Notes under the pieces: generated by a model
Database searches by the model: none
Seen by the model: only the letters and a program-made list of their open reading frames with translations
What the model was told of the DNA's origin: nothing
Shown: piece after piece, positions 43,653 through 51,950 of the stretch
Layout of the letters: each line of letters starts with the position of its first letter
Position numbering within the stretch: position 1 is the first letter of the stretch
Program-made: the position numbers and the translations under genes
DNA from: Chryseobacterium carnipullorum
GTDB taxonomy: Bacteria; Bacteroidota; Bacteroidia; Flavobacteriales; Weeksellaceae
Assembly: GCF_900142785.1 (NCBI RefSeq)
Contig: NZ_FRCD01000002.1
Span: 62,001-126,000, forward strand
Direction: 5' to 3'
DNA length: 64,000 bases

Positions 43653-45728
43653 TTATTTCATTGTTTTGTAAAAATTAACGCCGCATTCCAGGAATTTTTT
43701 GAAATCTTCTTTCGGCATATATCCTGATACCGGAGTGTTGATTACTTTTCCGTCCGGAGTGATCAGAACGTAGTGTGGCTGAGAATTGTTGTTGAAATTC
43801 ACCTGCTGGAATAAACTCCAACGGTCACCAATGGTTTTTACTTTTTTGATCTGTCCGTCTCCAAGATCAATTTTAGTTTTTTGATCTTCAGGAAGTTCTT
43901 CTTTGTCATCTACATAAAGAGAAGCCAGTACAACATCATTTTGAAGTATAGGAAGAATATCCGGTTCGCTCCAGACGAATTCCTCCATTTTACGACAGTT
44001 TTCACAGCCGTAGCCTGTAAAGTCTATCAAAATAGGTTTGTTCTCTTTTTTAGCGAGTTCAATCGCTTTAAAGAAATCGTGTTCAGGATGCATTCCCAGA
44101 ATTCCGTCTTTCTCATCATGCAGATAACTAACATTCAGTGGAGGTAAAATTCCGCTTAATAACTGGAGTTTTGGACGCTCAGCAGGAATTAATCCCTGAA
44201 TAAGGTAAATCACAAAACCAATTCCTAATGCCCCCAATATTTTTCTTGTGATAGAAATTTTCGGTTTTTTATCATCATGCGGAAATCTTATAATCCCGAA
44301 TAAATATAAAGCCAGTCCTAATGCAATAATGATCCAGATGGCAATGAAAAGTTCTCTTTTTAACAAGAACGTTTTAGAAACCAAATCAGCTTTAGATAAG
44401 AATTTTAAAGCTAAAGCCAGTTCTACAAATCCAAGAACCACTTTCACCGTATTCATCCAGCCTCCGGACTTTGGAAGACTTTTTAATGCTTGCGGGAATA
44501 ATGCAAGCAATCCGAAAACGATAGCCCACGCCAATCCAAATCCTGCCAATGCAAAAGTAAGCAGCATCGGAACGTTAGATGATCCAGTCACTGCACTTCC
44601 TAACAAACCTCCCAGAATAGGGCCTGTACATGAGAAAGAGACAATAACCAGCGTTAGAGCCATGAAGAAAATACCAACAAGTCCACCTGCTTCTTCTGCT
44701 TTTGAAGATTTATTGGCAATAGAGCTGGGCAGCGTGATATCATAGTATCCGAAGAAACTTCCTGCAAAGAAGATAAATATGATAAAGAAGGCCACATTCA
44801 GCCAGACGCTTGTCGAAATTTCATTGAAAATATTCCCGGCAATCCCATCGATCAGATGGAACGGAACACTTAGAAGCACAAAGATCAGAAGAATGAAAAA
44901 ACCATAGATCAGTGCATCTCTTTTTCCTTTTGCTTTATTACTGCTTCCTTTTGTAAAGAATGAAACTGTAAGTGGAATCATTGGGAAAACACAGGGTGTC
45001 AGTAAGGCGATAAGACCTCCTGCAAATCCCAGAAATAAATACGTCCAGTAGTTTTCACCAACTTTTTCAACCGCAGTTCCACAATCCGTTAAAGGTTTCT
45101 GGAAATCAATGGTGGCTATTTTTAGTTGCTTGGGATCTAATTGTGAAGTTTGGGTAACCGTCACAGCTCCTTTTTCAGGATTTGTGACAACAGTTTCTAT
45201 CGCTTTTACTGAATCTTTTGTAGCTTCAGCTTTTTCGTCTACAGTTTCTTCAGCAGCCCCTTTTGGCGTTACTTTTTGATTGAATTCTAAAGTGTTTGGA
45301 GCCAGACACACTCTGTCGTCACACGTCTGATACGTAATTTCTGAAATTACTTCACCAGGTTTTGTGGGGTCCTTTAATTTGAATTTTTGTTTGAAACCGG
45401 CTGCATTGGAATAAAAAACAATGGTTCCGCCAAAGGCTTCCGAAAATTCTTCATGTTTTTTACCGACTTCAGTGAATTTCCCTATCAGTTCAATATTTTT
45501 CCCTGAAACTTTATATTCAGTAGGAATTCCTGTATCCTCAGGCAGATCTTTGGAATAAATATGCCAGCCACTTTCCATCGTTGCATTCAATACAGCCTCG
45601 TATTGATTGTTGCCTAATTCATTGATGGTAAATTTAAATTTTACAGGATTTTTGATCTGTGCCGAAAATCCGAGAGTAATAAAAAAGAAAAGGAGAAACG
45701 AAATTTTATAAATCGAAGAGAATCTCAT
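43653..45728 (-). CDS. dsbD: Thiol:disulfide interchange protein DsbD
   Basis: 691 residues. Signal peptide to about 23, then the periplasmic alpha domain with its cysteine pair in CDDRVCLAP. The central membrane domain of eight helices has the two reactive cysteines in LTPCVFPMIP and SFSCTGPILGG. The C-terminal thioredoxin-like gamma domain carries GCENCRKME. DsbD passes electrons from cytoplasmic thioredoxin to periplasmic thiol proteins and to cytochrome c maturation. All three cysteine pairs are intact. A -7 box lies 29 bases upstream. It could supply electrons to the thioredoxin-fusion protein at 50345-51307. Confidence 0.95.
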   Translation of the reverse strand: MRFSSIYKISFLLFFFITLGFSAQIKNPVKFKFTINELGNNQYEAVLNATMESGWHIYSKDLPEDTGIPTEYKVSGKNIELIGKFTEVGKKHEEFSEAFGGTIVFYSNAAGFKQKFKLKDPTKPGEVISEITYQTCDDRVCLAPNTLEFNQKVTPKGAAEETVDEKAEATKDSVKAIETVVTNPEKGAVTVTQTSQLDPKQLKIATIDFQKPLTDCGTAVEKVGENYWTYLFLGFAGGLIALLTPCVFPMIPLTVSFFTKGSSNKAKGKRDALIYGFFILLIFVLLSVPFHLIDGIAGNIFNEISTSVWLNVAFFIIFIFFAGSFFGYYDITLPSSIANKSSKAEEAGGLVGIFFMALTLVIVSFSCTGPILGGLLGSAVTGSSNVPMLLTFALAGFGLAWAIVFGLLALFPQALKSLPKSGGWMNTVKVVLGFVELALALKFLSKADLVSKTFLLKRELFIAIWIIIALGLALYLFGIIRFPHDDKKPKISITRKILGALGIGFVIYLIQGLIPAERPKLQLLSGILPPLNVSYLHDEKDGILGMHPEHDFFKAIELAKKENKPILIDFTGYGCENCRKMEEFVWSEPDILPILQNDVVLASLYVDDKEELPEDQKTKIDLGDGQIKKVKTIGDRWSLFQQVNFNNNSQPHYVLITPDGKVINTPVSGYMPKEDFKKFLECGVNFYKTMK

Positions 45729-45756
45729 ATTTTTATTTTATGTAAATACTATTATA

Positions 45757-45764
45757 CAAAAGTA
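45757..45764 (-). promoter_or_regulatory. -7 box TACTTTTG of dsbD
   Basis: Minus-strand TACTTTTG lies 29 bases before the dsbD ATG, in the 51-base gap after the ATP-grasp gene. Confidence 0.6.
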
Positions 45765-45779
45765 ATTGTTTTTTGCAGA

Positions 45780-46832
45780 TTAATCAACCGAAGAAATCTT
45801 CCTCAGCCTTTTTTCTATAGCCAGATTATTTTTTAAAGCTAAAAACCCCTCTTTTATCTTGAGATAAGGAAAACCTGTTTCGTGATTTTTTCTGCTGATT
45901 TCTGCCATTATTCTCCAGTGTCTGGTAATTTCTTTCCAGGCAAAAAATAAGGAATGTTTTGGGTCATACATATGGGTCGGTTCACTTTTAGCACCGTTTA
46001 TCTCTATTATTTTGAAATTTTCGCCCTTTTGTAAAAGCTCCAAATTTTCGAACATCACATCCAGCCTTCCGAAATAAAAGCCATTCACTCTGGTGCAGAT
46101 TTCATCTATTTTTTGTTCTAATTTTTCTGTAACTTCGGTTGAAATATCTATAAATTTTGCACCTCTTGTATGACTTCCAAATGGAATTAAAGTAATTTCT
46201 TCATTTTCAGGAACTATTTTCTGCATCTCGTTTCCCATTTTCTGTTCTATAGCTTTGATTTGGAAAGCACTTCTGGGATTTTCCATTACCAATTCTTTTA
46301 AGGTTTTTTTGCCGTTTCCTTTTACAGAAAGAAATTCTTTCTTGACCATTCCTGTGATTTTGCCCGATTTTTCGTCTGGAAAACGATGGTAAAAAATGCC
46401 GACTTCATGTAGGAAATTTATCTTTTCCTGAATTAGAAAATCGTAATCACTATTGTTTTGATAATGTTCTAATTCATCTACATCTTCAATCTGAACAACG
46501 CCTAAACCTTTTAAGCCAATATTTGGTTTTGCAATAATGGGAAAGTTTATTGGATGTGATTTTAATTCGGATAATATTTCCTGAAATTGAGTTTGTGAAG
46601 AGACAAAAAGAGTCTTCGGAATCCAGTTTTCGGGAATCAAATCGTAGATTTCTTTTTTACTTTCCATCGCCATTCCGCCATATTTTATGGAAGGATTTGC
46701 GCCGTGGAAAAATAAGAGTGTTCTTGCTTTCCAGGCACAGTAAAGCCAAACCGGAAAAAGCGGTAAGTAAATGGTAAATGTTGACCAATATTCCCAATGT
46801 GCAATCTTATGAATGCGATGTTTGAGTTTCAT
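45780..46832 (-). CDS. ATP-grasp enzyme, D-Ala-D-Ala ligase-like, with N-terminal hydrophobic region
   Basis: 350 residues. Residues 15-45 are hydrophobic (YWSTFTIYLPLFPVWLYCAW) and may anchor it. The ATP-grasp core shows FPIIAKPNIGLKGLGVVQI, DFLIQEKI, FGRLDVMFEN and the metal-binding EINGAKSEPTHMYDP. Such enzymes join a carboxylate to an amine or thiol through an acyl phosphate. The substrate is unknown. Its start lies 26 bases inside the NRDE gene, so the two are translationally coupled at the end of a long minus-strand run. Confidence 0.82.
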   Translation of the reverse strand: MKLKHRIHKIAHWEYWSTFTIYLPLFPVWLYCAWKARTLLFFHGANPSIKYGGMAMESKKEIYDLIPENWIPKTLFVSSQTQFQEILSELKSHPINFPIIAKPNIGLKGLGVVQIEDVDELEHYQNNSDYDFLIQEKINFLHEVGIFYHRFPDEKSGKITGMVKKEFLSVKGNGKKTLKELVMENPRSAFQIKAIEQKMGNEMQKIVPENEEITLIPFGSHTRGAKFIDISTEVTEKLEQKIDEICTRVNGFYFGRLDVMFENLELLQKGENFKIIEINGAKSEPTHMYDPKHSLFFAWKEITRHWRIMAEISRKNHETGFPYLKIKEGFLALKNNLAIEKRLRKISSVD

Positions 46833-47517
46833 TTTTAAGGGATATTTTTTCAGGTTTTGAAAATGGGTTGAGTCGGTCGTTATGTTTCAATGTAATTTCG
46901 TGAGAGATTACAACTTGTGTCGTGCTGATAGTTTGTATCGTATTTTGCCTTTTTATGGTAATTCCGTTTTCCATATCGCCGCTTTTCTGATGATGAAATT
47001 CCCAGATATTATTTTCAGAAATCGTTTTGTTCTGTAAAAACGCCTGAAAAATTTGTCTTCTTTTTTCCTGTGCTTTTGCATCATACAAAGTAGCGGAAGA
47101 CCATATTTGCGGACGAGTAATATCCAACATTTTAAAATGTTTTTCAGCGCCGTCCCAACGGAATTCTGCCAAATTTTTTTCCTGCAAAATAACCAAAGTA
47201 AAAGGTTCAATATTTTTCAAATCAATTAGTTGTAGGGCATTGAGAATGTTGTCTTTCACAATTAAATCTAAAACAATGAGTCCTCTACTTTTATGATATT
47301 CAGTTGTTTTACGGTGATTTTCAAAAGCTCCGTTTAATAAAATTAGAGCATTTCCGCTTTCGGAAACAGCAAACCAGGTTCCGTTTTTTGTGGCGTCTTT
47401 TGGATAAAAAACACCTTTTTCCTGATGGATTTCCTTTGCGGAACGATTGGGTTTTTCGTCCCGGTTAGAAGTCAGAATAATTTGGTCTTTCAGTGGAAAA
47501 TACGTTACAGTACACAT
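46807..47517 (-). CDS. NRDE (TANGO2-like) family protein
   Basis: 236 residues. The protein begins MCTVTYFPLKDQIILTSNRDE, with Cys2 as the likely N-terminal nucleophile and the family-naming NRDE motif at about 18-21. GTWFAVSESGNALILLNG follows, also typical. Eukaryotic TANGO2 is linked to haem and lipid handling; bacterial members are not characterised. Its ATG directly follows the stop of the DinB gene with no gap (TAAATG), and it overlaps the ATP-grasp gene. Confidence 0.88.
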   Translation of the reverse strand: MCTVTYFPLKDQIILTSNRDEKPNRSAKEIHQEKGVFYPKDATKNGTWFAVSESGNALILLNGAFENHRKTTEYHKSRGLIVLDLIVKDNILNALQLIDLKNIEPFTLVILQEKNLAEFRWDGAEKHFKMLDITRPQIWSSATLYDAKAQEKRRQIFQAFLQNKTISENNIWEFHHQKSGDMENGITIKRQNTIQTISTTQVVISHEITLKHNDRLNPFSKPEKISLKNETQTSHS

Positions 47518-48027
47518 TTAATTTAGTTTTTGAGTTTCTCTGTATTGTATGGTGGAAGGTGCAATCCCAAAATTTTTGTTGAGTAAATGGCTCATTTTAA
47601 TCTCGTTAAAAGCTACTTTTATCAAAGCCTGATGATGAATGCAATGCTCGATATTGTAGAGCAGTTCCCGAAAGAAATTGGTCGGGATTTCCAAAGACAC
47701 ATTTCCTACTGTCTGATGCATCATCAAATTTTTGTTGGGCAAGTTGATGTTGGAAAGTATTTCAGAAATAGCCTGTATAGCCTTTTCAGGATTTTTTTCC
47801 AGTTCCAGATTTCTTTGTCTTTCATCATAATTAATTTGATCCGTATGATAAGAGTTCAGTAAAATCTCCAAAAACTCAATGATATGTCTTGTATGGCCGC
47901 CAATGGTAGAACCGTCCAGAGATGGAATAGTATGAGTGTACATTTTTGCCGAAACTTTTCTCAGTAAATTCTGTTGGTCGGTAAGAATCTCATGTAAGAT
48001 GACATAAACCGATTCGTCTTTATTCAT
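47518..48027 (-). CDS. DinB-like four-helix protein
   Basis: 169 residues, all helical by composition. Histidines in STIGGHTRHIIEF and IEHCIHHQALIK are placed like the metal-binding triad of DinB/YfiT-type four-helix bundles. These bind a divalent metal and often act in thiol-dependent transfer or detoxification. It overlaps doxX by 4 bases (ATGA) and abuts the NRDE gene, so it is in the middle of an operon. The exact reaction is unknown. Confidence 0.8.
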   Translation of the reverse strand: MNKDESVYVILHEILTDQQNLLRKVSAKMYTHTIPSLDGSTIGGHTRHIIEFLEILLNSYHTDQINYDERQRNLELEKNPEKAIQAISEILSNINLPNKNLMMHQTVGNVSLEIPTNFFRELLYNIEHCIHHQALIKVAFNEIKMSHLLNKNFGIAPSTIQYRETQKLN

Positions 48028-48389
48028 ACTTTACTTTTTTTAAATTTAAACAAAAGAATCACACAGAAAACAAGAACGGTAAGAGCAAGATAGAATAATT
48101 TTCCGCCATCGTTATTGGTTTCAATTCCTAAAATGAAAATGTGTGAAGTTATCGCTCCAATCATCGTTACAAATCCCAAAACAGCTCCCCAGAAAGAGGT
48201 TTTCGGGTTCAGTATCAAAACTGCTGTGATGAGTTCCAGAATACCGGAAAAAATTCTTCCAAAAGGTTCTGCGTGAAGCTTAGAAAAAATAGCGACAGAA
48301 TCCGGATGTGCCGTAAATTTGAAGAATAAAGTTTGCAGTAAAATAATGGAGGGAACCAATCTTAATATCCAATTGATGTAGTTTTTCAT
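48024..48389 (-). CDS. DoxX family membrane protein
   Basis: 121 residues from the ATG at 48389. The frame extends to 48476, but the extension lies inside the upstream DM13 gene and has no membrane character, whereas MKNYINWILRLVPSIILLQ is a standard DoxX start. Four membrane helices are visible (about 5-25, 45-65, 70-90, 100-118), with the FKFTAHPDS loop and GRIFSGILELITAV. DoxX proteins are small inner-membrane proteins linked to redox or quinone functions. It begins 10 bases after the DM13 stop. Confidence 0.85.
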   Translation of the reverse strand: MKNYINWILRLVPSIILLQTLFFKFTAHPDSVAIFSKLHAEPFGRIFSGILELITAVLILNPKTSFWGAVLGFVTMIGAITSHIFILGIETNNDGGKLFYLALTVLVFCVILLFKFKKSKV

Positions 48390-48399
48390 ATTTGTACAG

Positions 48400-48828
48400 T
48401 TATTTTTTCTCGAGTAAGGCGTAAGAAAATAAATGATTGTACTGCTGGCAATGAACGACTGCGTATTTGTACTCATCGAAATTTATTGAACCTGTAAAAG
48501 TATAGGTTTGTCCGCCATTCACAGATTTCAGTTTTCCTAAAGAAACAAATTGCGATGGTTGCTTTTCTTTGCTTACATAAACGTACAGATCAGGACCATT
48601 GCTAATCATAAAACCATCATTAAAAGCCAAAGAATAAGTTCCGTCTTTTTCATAAATTTCGGCTTTTCCATTGACGTTATTTCCATAAGGTCCCTGCATA
48701 AAGTTTCCGGAATATTTTAACGTGGCATTTTCCGGAGCCATTTCCATTAAATCTTCTGTTGCTGTGCTTTCTCTGATGCAGGAAACCAAGAAAAGTGATG
48801 CGAAAATAAAGGTGATCATTGTTTTCAT
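48400..48828 (-). CDS. DM13-domain lipoprotein
   Basis: 142 residues. The lipobox LFLVSC puts the lipid-attached Cys at about residue 17. The mature part has the DM13 pattern: LKYSGNFMQGPYG, YSLAFNDGFMISNGPDLYVYVS and VVHCQQYNHLFSYALL. DM13 domains are beta-sandwiches proposed to act in electron transfer or redox reactions through a conserved Cys; HCQQY here could supply it. It is 44 bases after the barrel protein gene and 10 bases before doxX, in the same operon. Confidence 0.84.
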   Translation of the reverse strand: MKTMITFIFASLFLVSCIRESTATEDLMEMAPENATLKYSGNFMQGPYGNNVNGKAEIYEKDGTYSLAFNDGFMISNGPDLYVYVSKEKQPSQFVSLGKLKSVNGGQTYTFTGSINFDEYKYAVVHCQQYNHLFSYALLEKK

Positions 48829-48872
48829 AATTTCTGATGTTTTTATCTTTTATAAACTTTCTGATCGGGGAA

Positions 48873-49787
48873 TTAAAATTTCACCCTATACTCTACATTG
48901 GCGATGAAACTTCTCGTCAATCCATCAGGTCTGGATTTTCTTACAATAAAAGGAACGCCCATATTAAGTTGAATGCCATTTCTTCTGTTGATTTCGTAAT
49001 CCAGATAAACATTTCCATTAAGCGTAAGTCCTTCTGAATTATTAATCTGCAGTTCTTCATTGTTTTGATTGGTAAACCGGTCGTTCTTCAGGTGGTAAAT
49101 CTGCAAAAGACTCGGGGTAAGTCTTATCTTTGAATGAATCATTAGTGGATAAGAAATCCTTAGCAAAACGTCACCGCTTCTTTTGAATTTATTAGTGGAT
49201 AAAAACCCTCGCAGCTCTGAACTCGCGGGATATTGTGATGCCAGAAACTGATTATCATTCTGTGTTAATGGCTGTTGAAGAGCGGCAACCAACTGGAGTT
49301 TTTTAATCTTATATCCAACTCCTACAATCAAATCAAGCGTTCCTAAGCTGGATTGATAATCCATTGGCAACGGTATATTGTCCTTAGAATTTCCCGCGTC
49401 AGACAAAGGAACTTTTGCGCCTAATGTGAATTTTAGTTTTTCGTTAGCTCTGTAATTGGCATTCAAAAACAAATCAGAAAGTCCGAAGGTGGAAACATCG
49501 TTTCCGCTTTGTGCCAACGATGTCAGTTTTACATCAAAACCAAATTTCTCTCCAAGCTGCCTGTTGTATTCGATATAGCCTCCAAACGCAGAAATTGAAT
49601 TATCTGCTTTGCCAAAGAAAATTCCGGTTTTAATCTGATTATGGTAAGCTTTTATGCTGTCATTATTATTGGGTTGAAAACTGTTAACCGTACAGAATCC
49701 GGCATCACTGCATCCTTGGGCAAATAAATAATTGCTTTGCAGAAGTAATAAAAATGCTGTTCCCAAGAAAATTTTAAATGTTTTCAT
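48873..49787 (-). CDS. Outer-membrane beta-barrel protein of unknown function
   Basis: 304 residues with a signal peptide ending LFAQ near residue 24. The mature N-terminus has two cysteines (GCSDAGFC), then alternating strands such as KTGIFFGKADNSISAFGGYIEY and KLKFTLGAKVPLSD, ending in the aromatic-terminated strand FIANVEYRVKF, the usual barrel-insertion signal. It resembles transporter-like barrels found beside DM13 and YHS genes. It lies 23 bases after the YHS gene. The cargo is unknown; metal is a reasonable guess from the neighbours only. Confidence 0.78.
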   Translation of the reverse strand: MKTFKIFLGTAFLLLLQSNYLFAQGCSDAGFCTVNSFQPNNNDSIKAYHNQIKTGIFFGKADNSISAFGGYIEYNRQLGEKFGFDVKLTSLAQSGNDVSTFGLSDLFLNANYRANEKLKFTLGAKVPLSDAGNSKDNIPLPMDYQSSLGTLDLIVGVGYKIKKLQLVAALQQPLTQNDNQFLASQYPASSELRGFLSTNKFKRSGDVLLRISYPLMIHSKIRLTPSLLQIYHLKNDRFTNQNNEELQINNSEGLTLNGNVYLDYEINRRNGIQLNMGVPFIVRKSRPDGLTRSFIANVEYRVKF

Positions 49788-49810
49788 AATTTTATTTTTT
49801 TTGATGAGGA

Positions 49811-50257
49811 TTAATTAGTCAGTTTCTTCCAGTTCTGGTCTGCGCTTTTTTTCAGTTTTGCCTCGTTCTTATTCCAGGAAGAAAGGGTGTTGCTGAAAAA
49901 CTTATTGTAGAACAAATGGGTTTTTCCATCAATGATTTTAAAAGTTGTAGGATTAATTTCTACTTTCTCACCATCATCTCCCATTGCAAATGCACACCAA
50001 CCTCCGTAAGCCGGCTCGTATTTGGTGGGATCTTTTTTTAGGAATTCTTTGTTTTTTTCCGAAGAAGTATAATAAATGGCTCCATTTATATTAACTGCCA
50101 GTTCTTTTTTACCTTTTACGGCCTTTTTCTGTTCAATGTAGGAAACGGGGTCATAGCCTTGTATCGCCAGTTTGTCTTCTAGATTTCGGTGTTCATTTTT
50201 TTGAGAAAATGCAAAAAACGAAACCAAAAATGTCAGGATGATTATTATATTTTTCAT
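49811..50257 (-). CDS. Exported YHS-domain protein
   Basis: 148 residues from the ATG at 50257, which gives a clean signal peptide MKNIIIILTFLVSFFAFSQ; the longer frame to 50281 adds eight hydrophilic residues. The YHS domain is visible in LAIQGYDPVSYI, GAIYYTSSEKNKEFLKKDP and EPAYGGWCAFAMGDDG. YHS domains are found in metal-handling and oxidoreductase proteins and can bind copper or similar metals through Cys and His. It is the first gene of the run that continues with the barrel, DM13 and DoxX genes. Confidence 0.88.
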   Translation of the reverse strand: MKNIIIILTFLVSFFAFSQKNEHRNLEDKLAIQGYDPVSYIEQKKAVKGKKELAVNINGAIYYTSSEKNKEFLKKDPTKYEPAYGGWCAFAMGDDGEKVEINPTTFKIIDGKTHLFYNKFFSNTLSSWNKNEAKLKKSADQNWKKLTN

Positions 50258-50344
50258 ATGTAGATATTTATTGTTTTTCATTTGTCTTATGCAAACGCAG
50301 AGTCTTTATCGGTATTTGTGTTTTCTAATAATGGCGATTTCACA

Positions 50345-51307
50345 TTAAAGCTGTTTTAAAATATCTTCCAACGAAGCTCTTTCTTTGTAGTCAGGATTGA
50401 AATGTCTCCAGATTATTTTTTGATTTTCATCTAAAATATAAGTAGCAGAAACAGGTAGTCTTCCGGAATTATCGGAACGGCTTTTCTTGAAATCATCTCC
50501 CAATCGGTTTTCGTAGAAATCAAGCGTTTTTTTCTCGGGAGTGTAGAGAACATCAAAAAGTTCTGCAATTCTGTAGTTTTCATCATACAAAACGGAATAC
50601 TGAGTTTTAGTTTTACTGATGGTTTTCTCTATAAATTCAGGTTTTTCGGGAGAAATAATGACCAATCTTGTGTTTTTAGATTGTAATTCAGGCGCAAGAT
50701 TTTGAAGGCTTTCGATGTACTTATTACAGTAAGGGCACCATTGTCCACGAATGAAAACCAACACCGTTTTCTTTTTTTCCGCTGACAAAGAGAAAGTTTT
50801 ATTAAATTGATCTTTCGCTGTAAAGTTGGCAATCGTTTCGCCTGCCATTTTGCCTTTTACCTCTTCCAGCGTTTTGATTTTTTTGTTCGGATTTCTTTTT
50901 TCTAAAACCGACTGTCCGATATTTAAAAATTGTGCAGCGTTATAATATCCAAAATCATACTGTACCAGCTCGCCGTTCTGGTCTAAGAAAAGAAAGGACG
51001 GATAATTAACGATTTTGAATTTTTTTGCAAGTTCTGTTCCTTCTTTTTCGGCGTCAATATAAAGACTGATGAAATTTTTATTGAAGAATTCTCCCAGCTC
51101 AGGATTCGGGAAGGTATTCTTTTTCATCAGTTTGCATGGCCCGCACCATGTAGTATACAGATCTATGAAGATAAGTTTGTTTTCTTGTTCAGCCAGTTTT
51201 TTGGCTTCCTCTAAATTTTTGTCTTGAAACTGAATGCCTGTTTTATTTTGTGCATAAAAGGAAATCGTCATCAAAAGGCAAAATCCGTAAAAAAGTTTGG
51301 TAAGCAT
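50345..51307 (-). CDS. Exported thioredoxin-peroxiredoxin-like fusion
   Basis: 320 residues with a signal peptide ending SFYAQ at residue 20. The first domain (about 30-135) is thioredoxin-like with TTWCGPCKLM (C55, C58) and VNYPSFLFLD. The second (about 153-315) is AhpC/redoxin-like with FIRGQWCPYCNKY (C191, C194) and LYDENYRIAELFDV. Two CxxC active sites in one periplasmic protein suggest an internal electron relay, which DsbD (43653) could feed. The gene follows the sigma factor on the same strand, but a terminator lies between them. It belongs to no named family I can be sure of. Confidence 0.85.
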   Translation of the reverse strand: MLTKLFYGFCLLMTISFYAQNKTGIQFQDKNLEEAKKLAEQENKLIFIDLYTTWCGPCKLMKKNTFPNPELGEFFNKNFISLYIDAEKEGTELAKKFKIVNYPSFLFLDQNGELVQYDFGYYNAAQFLNIGQSVLEKRNPNKKIKTLEEVKGKMAGETIANFTAKDQFNKTFSLSAEKKKTVLVFIRGQWCPYCNKYIESLQNLAPELQSKNTRLVIISPEKPEFIEKTISKTKTQYSVLYDENYRIAELFDVLYTPEKKTLDFYENRLGDDFKKSRSDNSGRLPVSATYILDENQKIIWRHFNPDYKERASLEDILKQL

Positions 51308-51344
51308 AAGATAAAGTATTTACTATGAAGTTCCCAAAAACAAA

Positions 51345-51373
51345 AAAAATCACCCGATGAAAAGGTGATTTTT
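51345..51373. terminator. Terminator after the sigma factor
   Basis: A 10-bp perfect stem AAAAATCACC/GGTGATTTTT with a 9-base loop and A/T runs on both sides. It lies 23 bases after the sigma-factor stop and separates tilS-sigma from the redox genes. Confidence 0.85.
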
Positions 51374-51395
51374 TATAATGTATTGATAATCAGGT

Positions 51396-51950
51396 TTAAA
51401 AATTATCTTCTTTTTTTATTTTTCGGATTTGTTCTACACATTTATGCTTTTGATTCTGAGCATTGTGTTTGCTGGAATACTTGTATTTTTCCTGTATTTC
51501 TTCGATGTTTTTATGTTGAATAAAAATATCATGGATGAGATTCTGGCAGTGAGAAGAGATTTCGTTGATATAATCGTTGAGCTTATCCCAATAATCTCTT
51601 TCGTTTTCTATGGCTTGGTTAATCTCTTCCTTGTTGTCAAAATAATAGGTTTCGTGAATTTCCACAAAAAAGTTTCGGTTTCTCAGTTTTTTAAGCCACA
51701 GGTTTTTAGAAATCCCGGTGACATAATTGGCAAGACAAGTGTAGGCTTTGAAATCGTCATCGTACAATTTCTCGTACAAAATAATCAAAGCATCCTGAAA
51801 AACATCTTCTGCATCTTCTAAATTTCCTTTGTTTCCAAGAACAAATTTCCGGGTGTACCCGAAATATTTTTGGTACAGAACACCAAAGGCAACATTATTG
51901 TCTTTTTGGAAATCTTCGATAGCTAAAGCATTAGTCGTTCTTTTGTTCAT
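51396..51950 (-). CDS. ECF-type sigma-70 family sigma factor
   Basis: 184 residues. Region 2 is visible as VLYQKYFGYTRKFVLG and NLEDAEDVFQDALIILYEKL; region 4 is weaker, with EISSHCQNLIHDIFIQHKN and a lysine-rich end. The layout is that of small alternative sigma factors that direct RNA polymerase to a few promoters. No anti-sigma gene is next to it. Its ATG overlaps the tilS stop (ATGA), so it is made with tilS. The redox gene block starts 89 bases downstream and is a candidate target set. Confidence 0.85.
   Translation of the reverse strand: MNKRTTNALAIEDFQKDNNVAFGVLYQKYFGYTRKFVLGNKGNLEDAEDVFQDALIILYEKLYDDDFKAYTCLANYVTGISKNLWLKKLRNRNFFVEIHETYYFDNKEEINQAIENERDYWDKLNDYINEISSHCQNLIHDIFIQHKNIEEIQEKYKYSSKHNAQNQKHKCVEQIRKIKKEDNF

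Noticed and set aside
44248..44745. 165-codon plus-strand frame inside dsbD
   Set aside because: It is antisense to membrane helices of dsbD, and the protein has no recognisable family. Shadow frame.
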